From Duganella sp. sic0402 (GTDB lineage Bacteria; Pseudomonadota; Gammaproteobacteria; Burkholderiales; Burkholderiaceae_D): a stretch of DNA of 64,000 nt. Shown piece after piece: positions 8,938 through 17,878 of the stretch. The translations under genes and the position numbers were made by a program. The notes below the pieces were generated by a model that was given only the letters and a program-made list of their open reading frames with translations, had not been told where the DNA came from and ran no database searches. How positions within the stretch are numbered: the stretch's first letter is position 1; the number at the start of each line of letters is the position of its first letter. The DNA lies in the NCBI RefSeq assembly GCF_019219065.1, contig NZ_JAHUWK010000002.1, positions 496,001 to 560,000 of the forward strand, written 5' to 3'.

Positions 8938-9192
8938 TTACTTTTTTCTATGGCTTTCAATCATCGCAGCCAACGCCTGCACCGAGGCGAAATGACGGCG
9001 GGTATCTTCCGAATCTGCGGACAGAGAGATCCCGTACTTCTTTTGCAGCGCCACACCCAGCTCCAGCGCATCGATCGAATCGAGGCCCAGGCCTTCGACG
9101 AACAACGGCGCCGCGCTGTCGATATCGTCGGGCGTAATGTCCTCCAGCTGGAGCACATCGATAATCAGTTCCTTCACTTCCAGTTCAAGCAT
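8938..9192 (-). CDS. Acyl carrier protein (first of a pair)
   Basis: The protein has 84 residues starting MLELEVKELI. The phosphopantetheine Ser is at about residue 39 in 'GLGLDSIDALEL', a canonical ACP motif. The gene overlaps the PlsC-like gene upstream by 8 bases and is followed 10 bases later by a second, only distantly similar ACP. Together they supply the carrier proteins for the ketosynthase/chain-length-factor complex of the polyene pathway. Confidence 0.9.
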   Translation of the reverse strand: MLELEVKELIIDVLQLEDITPDDIDSAAPLFVEGLGLDSIDALELGVALQKKYGISLSADSEDTRRHFASVQALAAMIESHRKK

Positions 9193-9970
9193 GGCTTTGA
9201 TACTTCCCCGTAAAATAATTTTGTAAAAACTCGGTCAGCTGCCGCGCCGCCATCACTTCGCTGGCGCCGCCTTCGGTAAAGCGGCTGACCGCCACATCAT
9301 CCTGCACATCAATGCGCATCAGCACCCGGCGCGGCGGCACGCGCCACCATTTCTCGCCCTTGCCCAGCGTGACCGGCTCGCAGCGGATCAGCACTGGCGT
9401 CATATCGCGCGCACCGCGCACCGCGATATTGGCTGCGCCGCGTTTCATGCTGATGACACCATTGCCCGGCGTGCGCGTTCCCTCCGGGAACACGATCAGG
9501 TTATTGCCACGCTCCAGCGAAGCGATGCAGTCGTCCACCAGCTCCGCACCGCCCTCGTTATTGATGTAGCCCGCAGCCCGCACCGGTCCGCGCGTGAACG
9601 GGTTGTTCCACAACGCGCCTTTGACGATGCAGTCGGCGTTCTTGACGAAGGCCATCAGGAACACGGTATCGATCAGCGTCGGGTGGTTCGCCAGGATCAG
9701 CAAGCCGCCGCGCTCCAGCTTTTCCAGTCCGCTGATCTCGTAGCGCAGCACGCCCAGTGCGCGCATCAGGTCCACATAGGCGCGGAAGGCGCGGCGTATC
9801 ACCGTGCGCGCCGCCGCTACCCGGCGTTCGGGCCGCCGCACCATCAGGTTCAGCAACGGGAACACAGCCAGCCGCAGCATCAGGCCGCCGACGCCAAACA
9901 CCACAAAACTCAAACCTGTCGCAACCACCCTCCAGTACAGTCCCAGGCGCACCAGCAGCGCCTCAAGCAT
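9185..9970 (-). CDS. PlsC-like 1-acyl-glycerophosphate acyltransferase
   Basis: The protein has 261 residues from the ATG at 9970, which overlaps the chain-length-factor stop by 8 bases. The 10027 start would extend deep into that gene. Motif I is 'LILANHPTLIDTVFL' (the family NHxxxxD pattern, here N-H-P-T-L-I-D) and motif III is 'LIVFPEGTRTPG', both diagnostic of the PlsC/LPLAT superfamily. An N-terminal hydrophobic segment ('VVATGLSFVVFGVGGLML') anchors it. In pigment operons this enzyme probably transfers an acyl or polyene chain to a glycerolipid-like acceptor. Confidence 0.85.
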   Translation of the reverse strand: MLEALLVRLGLYWRVVATGLSFVVFGVGGLMLRLAVFPLLNLMVRRPERRVAAARTVIRRAFRAYVDLMRALGVLRYEISGLEKLERGGLLILANHPTLIDTVFLMAFVKNADCIVKGALWNNPFTRGPVRAAGYINNEGGAELVDDCIASLERGNNLIVFPEGTRTPGNGVISMKRGAANIAVRGARDMTPVLIRCEPVTLGKGEKWWRVPPRRVLMRIDVQDDVAVSRFTEGGASEVMAARQLTEFLQNYFTGKYQSHA

Positions 9971-10700
9971 CGCGGCTCCAATGCCAGCGCAGGCGGCCAT
10001 CGCAGCGTTCCATGCTGCGCGCGCCACTGTGATGGAAGGCCGCCACGCGCAGGCCGCCCGGCAGGTCGTCCTGCGGCACGTCGTCGCAGGCGTTCCAGTT
10101 CAGCGCCATCGCTTCGCCATCATCATTACCGTCAGTCATCAGCCATGCCCACGCAAAAGGCTGTTCTTCGCAGGACTCGAATGGCGTGAACAGCTCCGGC
10201 AGCGGACAATCGCAGGCCACCAGCAGCACCGCAGGCGCCCCGTCAGCGAGCAGGCCACAGGCTTCAATCACCGCATGCTCGATGGTCGCCGCACCGGAAG
10301 CCAGCGCGATGTGATTGGCGCGGTCTGCGCGGGCAATGGTGAACAGGCCGGGAATCGCGTTATGCACCGCCATGCCGAAAGCCGTCGGCGACAGCGCTTC
10401 GCCTTTGGCCAGATCGGTCAACAGCTCCACCGCGCGCGTCACGTCGCCATGGCGCGAACAGAATACAGTGGGAACATCGCCACGGCCATCCAGGCACTGA
10501 TACGCCACTTCCAGCGCCATCTTGCCGAGGAAGCCGGCGCGCCGGCGCAGCATCGGCGGCATCGCCTTCACACCCGGCTCTTCACCGGGAGCGATGGCAA
10601 ACGGCGCCTTAGACCAGGCGGCCCATGCTTCATGGGAGGTCAGGCCGGGCGCCCATTGGGCGTGCCGGGCGATAGAGAATCGAACGCCAGGGGAGCGCAT
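9963..10700 (-). CDS. Beta-ketoacyl synthase chain-length factor (ApeC-like), first gene of the operon
   Basis: The protein has 245 residues. It resembles the N-terminal half of a ketosynthase but lacks the catalytic Cys and the C-terminal half, as in the short 'ketoacyl-synt_2' chain-length-factor family of aryl polyene clusters. Recognisable parts are 'VFCSRHGDVTRAVELL', 'LSPTAFGMAVHNAIPG' and 'IALASGAATIEHAVIEA', where the ketosynthase active-site Cys is replaced within the ASGAAT turn. It would pair with a true ketosynthase encoded beyond the left edge. It is the promoter-proximal gene of at least twelve consecutive minus-strand genes. Confidence 0.8.
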   Translation of the reverse strand: MRSPGVRFSIARHAQWAPGLTSHEAWAAWSKAPFAIAPGEEPGVKAMPPMLRRRAGFLGKMALEVAYQCLDGRGDVPTVFCSRHGDVTRAVELLTDLAKGEALSPTAFGMAVHNAIPGLFTIARADRANHIALASGAATIEHAVIEACGLLADGAPAVLLVACDCPLPELFTPFESCEEQPFAWAWLMTDGNDDGEAMALNWNACDDVPQDDLPGGLRVAAFHHSGARSMERCDGRLRWHWSRDA

Positions 10701-10870
10701 GTGATTAGATGTTCCAGAATATGTCAGCTAGCGTACTTTTCAAATTATAAACTACGGTTCAGCTAGTTCGCCTCAAAAAATGGATACAAAGCAACTGTTT
10801 TGTTGTTCCTTATCGAAAGATGCGCACGGTTTTAGGGGAATTCTCTCAAAAAACCACCATTTTTAGCAGA
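10701..10870 (-). promoter_or_regulatory. Putative promoter/operator region of the pigment operon
   Basis: This AT-richer 170-base gap precedes the chain-length-factor gene. Read on the minus strand it holds a perfect TATAAT (plus coordinates 10744-10749). The segment where a -35 box would sit (10767-10772, GGCGAA) is poor, which suggests an activator. Two copies of CAGCTAG, at 10725-10731 and 10760-10766, bracket the -10 box 35 bases apart and could be operator half-sites. No regulator gene is adjacent. Confidence 0.35.
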
Positions 10871-10913
10871 AAACAATAAAAAAGGCGGCCCGCACGATTG
10901 CGGCGCCGCCTTT
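10871..10913 (-). terminator. Rho-independent terminator of the porin-TctC-ABC operon
   Basis: Read on the minus strand, AAAGGCGGC pairs with GCCGCCTTT (10905-10913 with 10881-10889). It is followed by a T-rich run (TTTTTTTATTGTTTT). It lies 20 bases after the stop of the ABC ATPase gene and separates that operon from the pigment operon promoter. Confidence 0.8.
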
Positions 10914-10932
10914 CCCGTTCTGGATTTCCTCC

Positions 10933-12018
<1,086 letters not shown>

Positions 12019-12028
12019 AATAGTTCTC

Positions 12029-13810
12029 TTAGTTGTGCAGCTTGACGCCGAAACGCAGCGCGACACCCAGGCCGATCGCCACCAGCGAGATGTTGATGAA
12101 CGATAGTGCCGCCACCAGATCGGTGGAGCCGGTGGCCCACAGCGACACCAGCATCGCGCCGATTACCTCGGTCCCCGGCGACAGCAGGTACACCCCGGTC
12201 GAATACTCGCGTTCAAAGATCAGGAACACCATCAGCCAGGCTCCCAGCAAGCCGTACTTGATCAGCGGGACAGTGACATCGCGTGTCACCTTGCCGCGCG
12301 TGGCGCCAACCGCGCGCGCCGCCTCTTCAAGTTCCGGCCCCACTTGCAGCAGCGCGGTCGAAATCAATCGCATGCCGTAGGCCAGCCACACCACCGAATA
12401 CGCCAGCCACAGCGCGAAGATGGTCGAGCGCAAAGAGCGCAGCACCGGTATCGCCTGTTCGCTGAGCCACAGCGCCAAGCCGTTGTCCATACCGCGCAAT
12501 ATGCCATCCAGCCAGCTCGGCACAAACAGGAACACCCACAAGAAGGACAGGCCGGCCAGCAGGCCAGGCACGGCGCGCGGCACCAGCACGCTGTAGTCGA
12601 GGAAGCGGGTAATCATGTCCGGCTTGCGGTGCATGGCCAGCGCGATGGCGCAATAGCAGATCACCGCGCAGGCGCCGCCGATCACGCCGATCAGCACCGT
12701 GTTGAAGATGCCGCGCACCAGCGCAGGCTGATCGAGGATCTCGCGGAAGTGCTGCAAGGTCAGCACATCGCCCAGATGCACGCCCTCCCCCCAGTACTGG
12801 ACGAAGGAACGCAGTACGATGCCCGACATCGGCATGATGATGGTGAACATCAGCCAACCGAAGATCAACGCAAACGCCAGCCACTTCCAGCGGCCCAGCG
12901 GCATCGCCTTGGAGCGCGCGCCCTTGCCTTTGATCGAGACGAATTTATTGGCCGACTTCAGCAGCCAGCGCTGCACCATCACCAGCGGCATGGTCACCAT
13001 CACCAGGCACACCGCGACGGCCGCCATCAGGTGATACGACGGTGTACCCAGCTTGTTGGTCAGCTTGTACAGATAGGTGGCCAGCACCATGTGGCCTTCC
13101 GGGTCGCCCAGCACCAGCACCAGGCCGAACACCTCAAAGCCGAGGAAGAACACCAGCACGCCCGCATAGGCCAGCGCCGGTGTAATCATCGGCAGCGAGA
13201 CGTTGAACATGACTTGCAGCGGCGAGGCACCGCTGACGCGCGCCGCCTCCTCCACATCAGAACCCAGGCTTTTCAGCGCCGACGAAGCGTACAGGTAGAC
13301 GTGCGGCACGTGCGTCAGGCCGGCGATGACCACGATGCTGGTGAAGGAATAGATATTCCACGGAATGAAGCCGAGGATGTCCTTGGCCCATAGCGAGTAA
13401 AAGCCCACCGGTCCCATCGCCACCACATAGCCGAAGCCCATCACCATCGGCGAGACGAAGATCGGCACCAGCAGCATCGGCGCGATAAAGCCCTTGCCCG
13501 GCAGGTCGGTGCGTATCATCAGGAAGGCCAGCATGCCGCCCAGCGGCACGGCGATCAGCGCCAGGCCGGCCGCCAGCCAGAAGGCGTTCTTGAAGGAGAC
13601 CGCGAAATCGGGATCTTCAAAGATGAAGCGGTAGGCATCCAGGCCCAGCTCCTTGGCCGGCATGAAAAACGGCGCGTTCAAAAAGCTTTGATAGAAAATC
13701 AGGAACAGCGGCAGGAAGATAACGCTGGCGGCCAGCGTTACCACCACACCGCGCGGCCAGTTGAGGCGAATGCCGCGACCTGGCCGGCCGGAGTGAGCGA
13801 GTGTTTGCAT
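12029..13810 (-). CDS. FbpB-like double-domain ABC permease
   Basis: The protein has 593 residues with about twelve membrane helices in two similar halves, as in FbpB/AfuB-type permeases. Each half carries an EAA loop that docks the ATPase: 'VEEAARVSGASPLQVMFNV' in the first and 'LEEAARAVGATRGKVTRDV' in the second. The cytoplasmic N-terminus is basic. It lies 12 bases downstream of the substrate-binding protein gene and 10 bases before the ATPase gene, completing a full ABC importer. Confidence 0.88.
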   Translation of the reverse strand: MQTLAHSGRPGRGIRLNWPRGVVVTLAASVIFLPLFLIFYQSFLNAPFFMPAKELGLDAYRFIFEDPDFAVSFKNAFWLAAGLALIAVPLGGMLAFLMIRTDLPGKGFIAPMLLVPIFVSPMVMGFGYVVAMGPVGFYSLWAKDILGFIPWNIYSFTSIVVIAGLTHVPHVYLYASSALKSLGSDVEEAARVSGASPLQVMFNVSLPMITPALAYAGVLVFFLGFEVFGLVLVLGDPEGHMVLATYLYKLTNKLGTPSYHLMAAVAVCLVMVTMPLVMVQRWLLKSANKFVSIKGKGARSKAMPLGRWKWLAFALIFGWLMFTIIMPMSGIVLRSFVQYWGEGVHLGDVLTLQHFREILDQPALVRGIFNTVLIGVIGGACAVICYCAIALAMHRKPDMITRFLDYSVLVPRAVPGLLAGLSFLWVFLFVPSWLDGILRGMDNGLALWLSEQAIPVLRSLRSTIFALWLAYSVVWLAYGMRLISTALLQVGPELEEAARAVGATRGKVTRDVTVPLIKYGLLGAWLMVFLIFEREYSTGVYLLSPGTEVIGAMLVSLWATGSTDLVAALSFINISLVAIGLGVALRFGVKLHN

Positions 13811-13822
13811 GGTGGTTGCCTC

Positions 13823-14905
13823 TTACTTTTTACCTGCGGTGTCTTTCCACTGCTTCAGGAAGGCCATGCGCTTGGCAGGCCCCAGAAATTGCAGCAGGAT
13901 AGGATGTACCGGCACCGGCTTGATGTTGTCCTTGCCGATCTGCTTGATCAGGTCCGCCGAGGTGGTTTCACCGGTGACGTCGGCGCGGATCGCAAACAGC
14001 TTGGAATCATTGGCGATGATGGTCTGGCCGCGATGCGACAGCATGTAATCCAGCCACAGCTTGGCGGCATTGACATTCTTCGCGCCCTTGTTGATGAAGA
14101 AAACGCGCGACATCACCAGCGTGTAATCCTTCGGCAGTACCACACCAATCGAAGGATCAGCCTTGGCGCGCACCAGCGCGTAGGAGCCCAGCACGTTGTA
14201 GCCGATCAGGTTCTCGCCGGACGAGATGCGCTCCATCATGGTTCCGGTGGATGACTGCACGCGCACCCTGGCCACGCCAAAGGCGTTTTCCATGTCGAGG
14301 AATTTCGGATTCTCGCGCGCATCCTGGGTCATGAACATGAAGCCGACGCCGGACTTTTCGATGTCGTAGGTGGTGACCTTGTCCTTGAACTTCGGCTGCT
14401 GTATCAGCTTGGTGAAGTCGGCGTGCGTCTGCGGTACTTCCTTGGCGTCGACCAGGCGCTTGTTGTAGACAATGGCGGCCGGCTCGAAGGTGGTGCCGTA
14501 GGCTTTGTCATCCCACACTGCCCAGCCGGGAATCTTGGCCGCTTCCACCGACTTATATTGCAGCGCATAGCCGTCCGAAGCTAGGCGCATTTGCAGATCC
14601 ATCGCGGACGACCACATGGCGTCGGCGGTATTGCCGCCAGCCGCCACTTCGGAGATGAAGCGGTTGTACACCTCCGTGGAATTCATGTCGTTGTATTCCA
14701 CCGTAATGCCAGGGTACATGGCGCTGAAATCCTTGATCAGCGGCTGCGTGGCCTTGCTGTCGGTGGCACCATAGATCACCAGCTTGCCCTCTTTTTTGGC
14801 GGCGTCAATGATCTTCTGATAGTCGGCAGGATAGCCCGCCGGCACCTGCGCAAAGGCGGAACCGGCAAAAAACGCGCATGCGGCGGCCACAGTATGTTTC
14901 AACAT
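13823..14905 (-). CDS. FbpA-like periplasmic substrate-binding protein lacking the Tyr-Tyr iron motif
   Basis: The protein has 360 residues from the ATG at 14905, chosen because GGAG lies about 9 bases upstream; the ATG at 14920 has no such site. The signal peptide ends at 'GSAFA'. 'LVIYGATDSKATQPLIKDF' and 'VNAAKLWLDYMLS' fit the ferric-iron/spermidine class of extracellular binding proteins. The paired Tyr residues that bind Fe3+ in FbpA homologues are not visible; the equivalent segment reads 'LIGYNVLGSYALVRAK'. Iron specificity is therefore unsupported, and another anion or chelate is possible. It is encoded between a TctC-like binding protein and its own permease. Confidence 0.8.
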   Translation of the reverse strand: MLKHTVAAACAFFAGSAFAQVPAGYPADYQKIIDAAKKEGKLVIYGATDSKATQPLIKDFSAMYPGITVEYNDMNSTEVYNRFISEVAAGGNTADAMWSSAMDLQMRLASDGYALQYKSVEAAKIPGWAVWDDKAYGTTFEPAAIVYNKRLVDAKEVPQTHADFTKLIQQPKFKDKVTTYDIEKSGVGFMFMTQDARENPKFLDMENAFGVARVRVQSSTGTMMERISSGENLIGYNVLGSYALVRAKADPSIGVVLPKDYTLVMSRVFFINKGAKNVNAAKLWLDYMLSHRGQTIIANDSKLFAIRADVTGETTSADLIKQIGKDNIKPVPVHPILLQFLGPAKRMAFLKQWKDTAGKK

Positions 14906-14930
14906 TATCGTAATCTCCATAGGTTTTAGT

Positions 14931-15908
14931 TCAGCGCACCAGTCCCAGTTCGGTGGCGCGCTTGCCGTAGTCATCCACGGCTTTCTTGACATAGGCCGCC
15001 AGCGCATCGCCGGTCAGCCCGAAGGGATACAAGCCAGATGTCGCTCGCATTTGTGCAAATTGCGGACTGGCCAGCACACGTTCGAAATGCGAAACCCACT
15101 GGCGATACTCGGCGTCCGAGGCATGAGGCCCCATCCACACGCCGCGGATGATCGGCCACACGACATCCACGCCCTGCTCACGCGCCGTGGGTACGTCAGC
15201 CAGTACGCCTGGCAGCCGCTGTTCGGACAGCACCGCCAGCACACGGGTGTTTCCGCTGGCCGAATACAGCGCGGCCTCGCTGGCATCGCCCGACACCACT
15301 TGCACAAAATTCGCGTGCATGGCGGTGAAGGCTTCGCCGCCGCCTTCCAGCGCGACGAAGCGCAGCGCTTTGGGATCGATGCCGGAGGTCTTGGCCAGCA
15401 GCGCCATCTTCACCCAGTCCTGGCTGCCGATGGTGCCGGATACGCCGATCAGCACCTTCTTCGGATTGGCTTGCAGCGCCGCCACCAGGTCGCGCAAAGT
15501 TTTGTAAGGCGAATCGGCGCGCACCGCGATCATGCCGTAATCCGCCCCCAGCGCCGCCACCCAGCGCACATCCGATGACTTCACCTTGCCGAACTTGCCC
15601 TGCGCCAGATTCAGCAGCGAGCCACCCGAAAACGCCACCAGCGTATTCGGTTCGGTGCGGCGGCCGGACACCAGCGAATGCCAGGCCACCGCGCCGATAC
15701 CGCCTGGCAGATAGCTGATGTGCATATCCGACGGCGGCGGGTTCGGCGTATCACGCAGGCCGAACAAGCCTTTCTGCGCCAGCTTGCAGGTCAGGTCCAT
15801 CGCGCCGCCCGGCTTCGACGGCACAATGCACTCCAGCCCTGCCGCCTGGGCCGCCAAGCCCATGCACATCAGGCACAGCGCGCAGATCAATGCCAGCAAG
15901 GTTTTCAT
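14931..15908 (-). CDS. TctC/Bug-family periplasmic binding protein without TctA/TctB
   Basis: The protein has 325 residues with a signal peptide ending 'LAAQAAG'. Typical Bug features are 'CIVPSKPGGAMDLTCKL' (binding loop 1), 'SYLPGGIGAVAWHSL' and 'VLIGVSGTIGSQDW'. TctC proteins normally deliver di- or tricarboxylates to TctAB permeases. Here no TctA or TctB gene is present, and the only membrane partner in the operon is an FbpBC-like ABC system. The start ATG shares one base with the porin stop (TGATG), so the two are translationally coupled. It may act as a sensor partner for the divergent TctD/TctE system, or as a co-receptor. Confidence 0.82.
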   Translation of the reverse strand: MKTLLALICALCLMCMGLAAQAAGLECIVPSKPGGAMDLTCKLAQKGLFGLRDTPNPPPSDMHISYLPGGIGAVAWHSLVSGRRTEPNTLVAFSGGSLLNLAQGKFGKVKSSDVRWVAALGADYGMIAVRADSPYKTLRDLVAALQANPKKVLIGVSGTIGSQDWVKMALLAKTSGIDPKALRFVALEGGGEAFTAMHANFVQVVSGDASEAALYSASGNTRVLAVLSEQRLPGVLADVPTAREQGVDVVWPIIRGVWMGPHASDAEYRQWVSHFERVLASPQFAQMRATSGLYPFGLTGDALAAYVKKAVDDYGKRATELGLVR

Positions 15909-16972
15909 CAGTAGCGGTGCTGCATGCCGATGGTCAGGCCGCGCTGGCTGGTGCCATAGCCGGCATCGTCGCGCGACAGGCCGGTGAACTGGCCGTTCTT
16001 GGCCTTGGCGTAGGCGGCCGTCACGTGCAGGTCGGTGCGTTTGGACAGCGCGTAGCGGTAGCGCGCTACGTACATGGTCGGATCAGCATCCTTGCCGGCA
16101 GCGACGTTCTTGACGTTGACGTGATACACCGCACCGGTCAGCGTGGTCACGGCATTGGTCTTGTAGGCGATGCCGGCCCAGGTGGTAGTGGCGTCGACAT
16201 CGGCGGTCAGCGCCTTGCCGGCCACCAGTTTGTAATCGCGCAGCACTGCCCACAGCTTGACCGGGCCAGTCTCGTAATTGGCGCCGACGTGCCACACGGT
16301 GTTTTTGTCGCGATTGCCGGTGGCGGCGACGGTGTTGCCGTTATTGCGCTCCCAGGTCGCCATCAGGTTGGCGCCGCCGACTTTGTAGACGCTGGTGAAG
16401 CCGATCTTGGCGCTGTCCTGAGTGCCGGTGGTCTGCTCGCCGGCGGCGTAGTTGGCGCCGATCTTCCAGTCGCCAAAGCTGCCGGCGTATTTGATGATGT
16501 TGTCGTATTGGGTGGTGAAGCCGTATTTGCTTGGGCCGGTCGCCGGGCCAGAGGTCGCCCACGAGTAGTACGGCGCAAAGCCCATCGGATCGAAAGAGAT
16601 CACCGTGTCATAGGTGCTGGTGAACGAACGCCCCACCACCACCCGGCCGAAGGCGCCTTCCAGGCCGACGTTGGCCTGGCGCTTGAACAGCGCGCCATCC
16701 TGCGCGCCAGTGTCCATCAGGATGCCGCCTTCCAGGTTGAATACCGCTTTCAGGCCGCCGCCCAGATCTTCGCTGCCGCGCAGTCCCCAACGCGAGGTGT
16801 TCATGCCGCCTGAGATCACGCGGGTCATGCTGCCGCCGGTTGGGGTCTGGTTATTGGCATTTTCCATGCCGACGTCCAGCAGGCCGTACACCTGCACATT
16901 GGATTGGGCGTGAGCGCTACCGGCGGCCGCGCACAGCGCCAGGACCGCGAGGGTCAACGGGGAATGCTTCAT
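15908..16972 (-). CDS. Burkholderiales-type outer-membrane porin (OmpC/Omp32 family)
   Basis: The protein has 354 residues. Signal peptide 'MKHSPLTLAVLALCAAAGSAHA' is followed by 'QSNVQVYGLLDVGMEN', the classic first strand of beta-proteobacterial porins. The L3-type loop region is around 'TYDTVISFDPMGFAPYY'. It ends in aromatic 'IGMQHRY', as expected for BAM-assembled 16-stranded trimers. It is the first gene of the uptake operon and would let the shared substrate of the two binding proteins cross the outer membrane. Confidence 0.9.
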   Translation of the reverse strand: MKHSPLTLAVLALCAAAGSAHAQSNVQVYGLLDVGMENANNQTPTGGSMTRVISGGMNTSRWGLRGSEDLGGGLKAVFNLEGGILMDTGAQDGALFKRQANVGLEGAFGRVVVGRSFTSTYDTVISFDPMGFAPYYSWATSGPATGPSKYGFTTQYDNIIKYAGSFGDWKIGANYAAGEQTTGTQDSAKIGFTSVYKVGGANLMATWERNNGNTVAATGNRDKNTVWHVGANYETGPVKLWAVLRDYKLVAGKALTADVDATTTWAGIAYKTNAVTTLTGAVYHVNVKNVAAGKDADPTMYVARYRYALSKRTDLHVTAAYAKAKNGQFTGLSRDDAGYGTSQRGLTIGMQHRY

Positions 16973-17044
16973 GAATTGTCTCCAAATATAATTTTATGTG
17001 TTGTCTGATTTTTGCAATCAGGGTTCCACTATAGGAGCGTCAAT

Positions 17045-17066
17045 CTTTCAATTGTCTTTCAATGTC
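17045..17066. promoter_or_regulatory. Tandem 11-bp direct repeat, candidate TctD-type binding site
   Basis: CTTTCAATTGT (17045-17055) is followed directly by CTTTCAATGTC (17056-17066): two copies in the same orientation with an 11-base period. This is the layout bound by OmpR/PhoB-family dimers. The site is in the 196-base gap between the porin and the response regulator gene and could control both divergent units. The rest of that gap shows no clear promoter match. Confidence 0.45.
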
Positions 17067-17168
17067 TCCAGATCACCACAATCACGGCGGGGGCTTCCCT
17101 TTTGCCTTCCGCCGGTCCATGATGCTGGCCTCAACCCTGCACTTATTTAACCGAACTGGCAAGTCCTC

Positions 17169-17873
17169 ATGCGCATATTGTTAGTTGAAGACCACACCGA
17201 GTTGCAGCACTGGCTGGCCAAGGCGCTGCGCGATGCCCATCTGACGGTGGAATGCGCCGACAACGGCGCCGATGCCGACGCGCTGCTGCACACGCAGGAT
17301 TATGCGCTGGTGATACTCGATCTCACGCTGCCGCGCATGGATGGCCTGGAGGTGCTCAAGCGGCTGCGTGCACGTGGTGGCCCGCGCGCCAAGACGCCGG
17401 TGCTGATACTCACCGCACGCGGTGGTGTCGAGGACCGCGTGCAGGGCCTGAATATGGGCGCGGACGATTATCTTGCCAAGCCCTTCGAGCTGGCGGAGCT
17501 GGAAGCGCGCGTCAAGGCGCTGCTGCGGCGCAGCGTCGGCAACGAAATCCTGGTGCACAACTGCGGCGCGCTCAGTTTCGACACCATCACCCGCATGTTC
17601 AGCTACGGCGGTAATCCGCTGGCGCTGACGCCGCGCGAGCATGCGGTACTGGAAACCTTGATCACCCGCACCGGCCGCGCCGTGCCGAAAGAAAAACTGT
17701 TCGATGAAGTGTTCTCGCTTGGCGACGACGCCGGCCTGGACGCCATCGATCTGTACATCCACCGCGTGCGCAAAAAGCTCGACATGGCCGGCCCCGACGC
17801 CGCCGTCATCACCACGCTACGCGGCATCGGCTACCTGCTACAGCCGCGCGCCGCCACCGGCGCACCGGCCTGA
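17169..17873 (+). CDS. tctD: OmpR-family response regulator, TctD-like
   Basis: The protein has 234 residues. The receiver domain (1-120) shows the acidic pocket in 'LLVEDHTELQ', the phosphoacceptor Asp in 'LVILDLTLPRMDGLE', the Thr/Ser in 'VLILTARGG', and the Lys in 'DDYLAKPFELAELEARV'. The C-terminal winged helix (about 130-230) has 'LTPREHAVLETLI' and 'YIHRVRKKLD'. It pairs with the sensor kinase 5 bases downstream. The pair is divergent from the porin-TctC operon, as tctD/tctE are from tctCBA in Salmonella, and probably activates it in response to a carboxylate. Confidence 0.85.
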   Translation: MRILLVEDHTELQHWLAKALRDAHLTVECADNGADADALLHTQDYALVILDLTLPRMDGLEVLKRLRARGGPRAKTPVLILTARGGVEDRVQGLNMGADDYLAKPFELAELEARVKALLRRSVGNEILVHNCGALSFDTITRMFSYGGNPLALTPREHAVLETLITRTGRAVPKEKLFDEVFSLGDDAGLDAIDLYIHRVRKKLDMAGPDAAVITTLRGIGYLLQPRAATGAPA

Positions 17874-17878
17874 CCGGC

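Noticed and set aside
13823..14905. Calling the binding protein a ferric-iron receptor
   Set aside because: The Tyr-Tyr iron ligands of FbpA are not visible, so only the family-level name is given.
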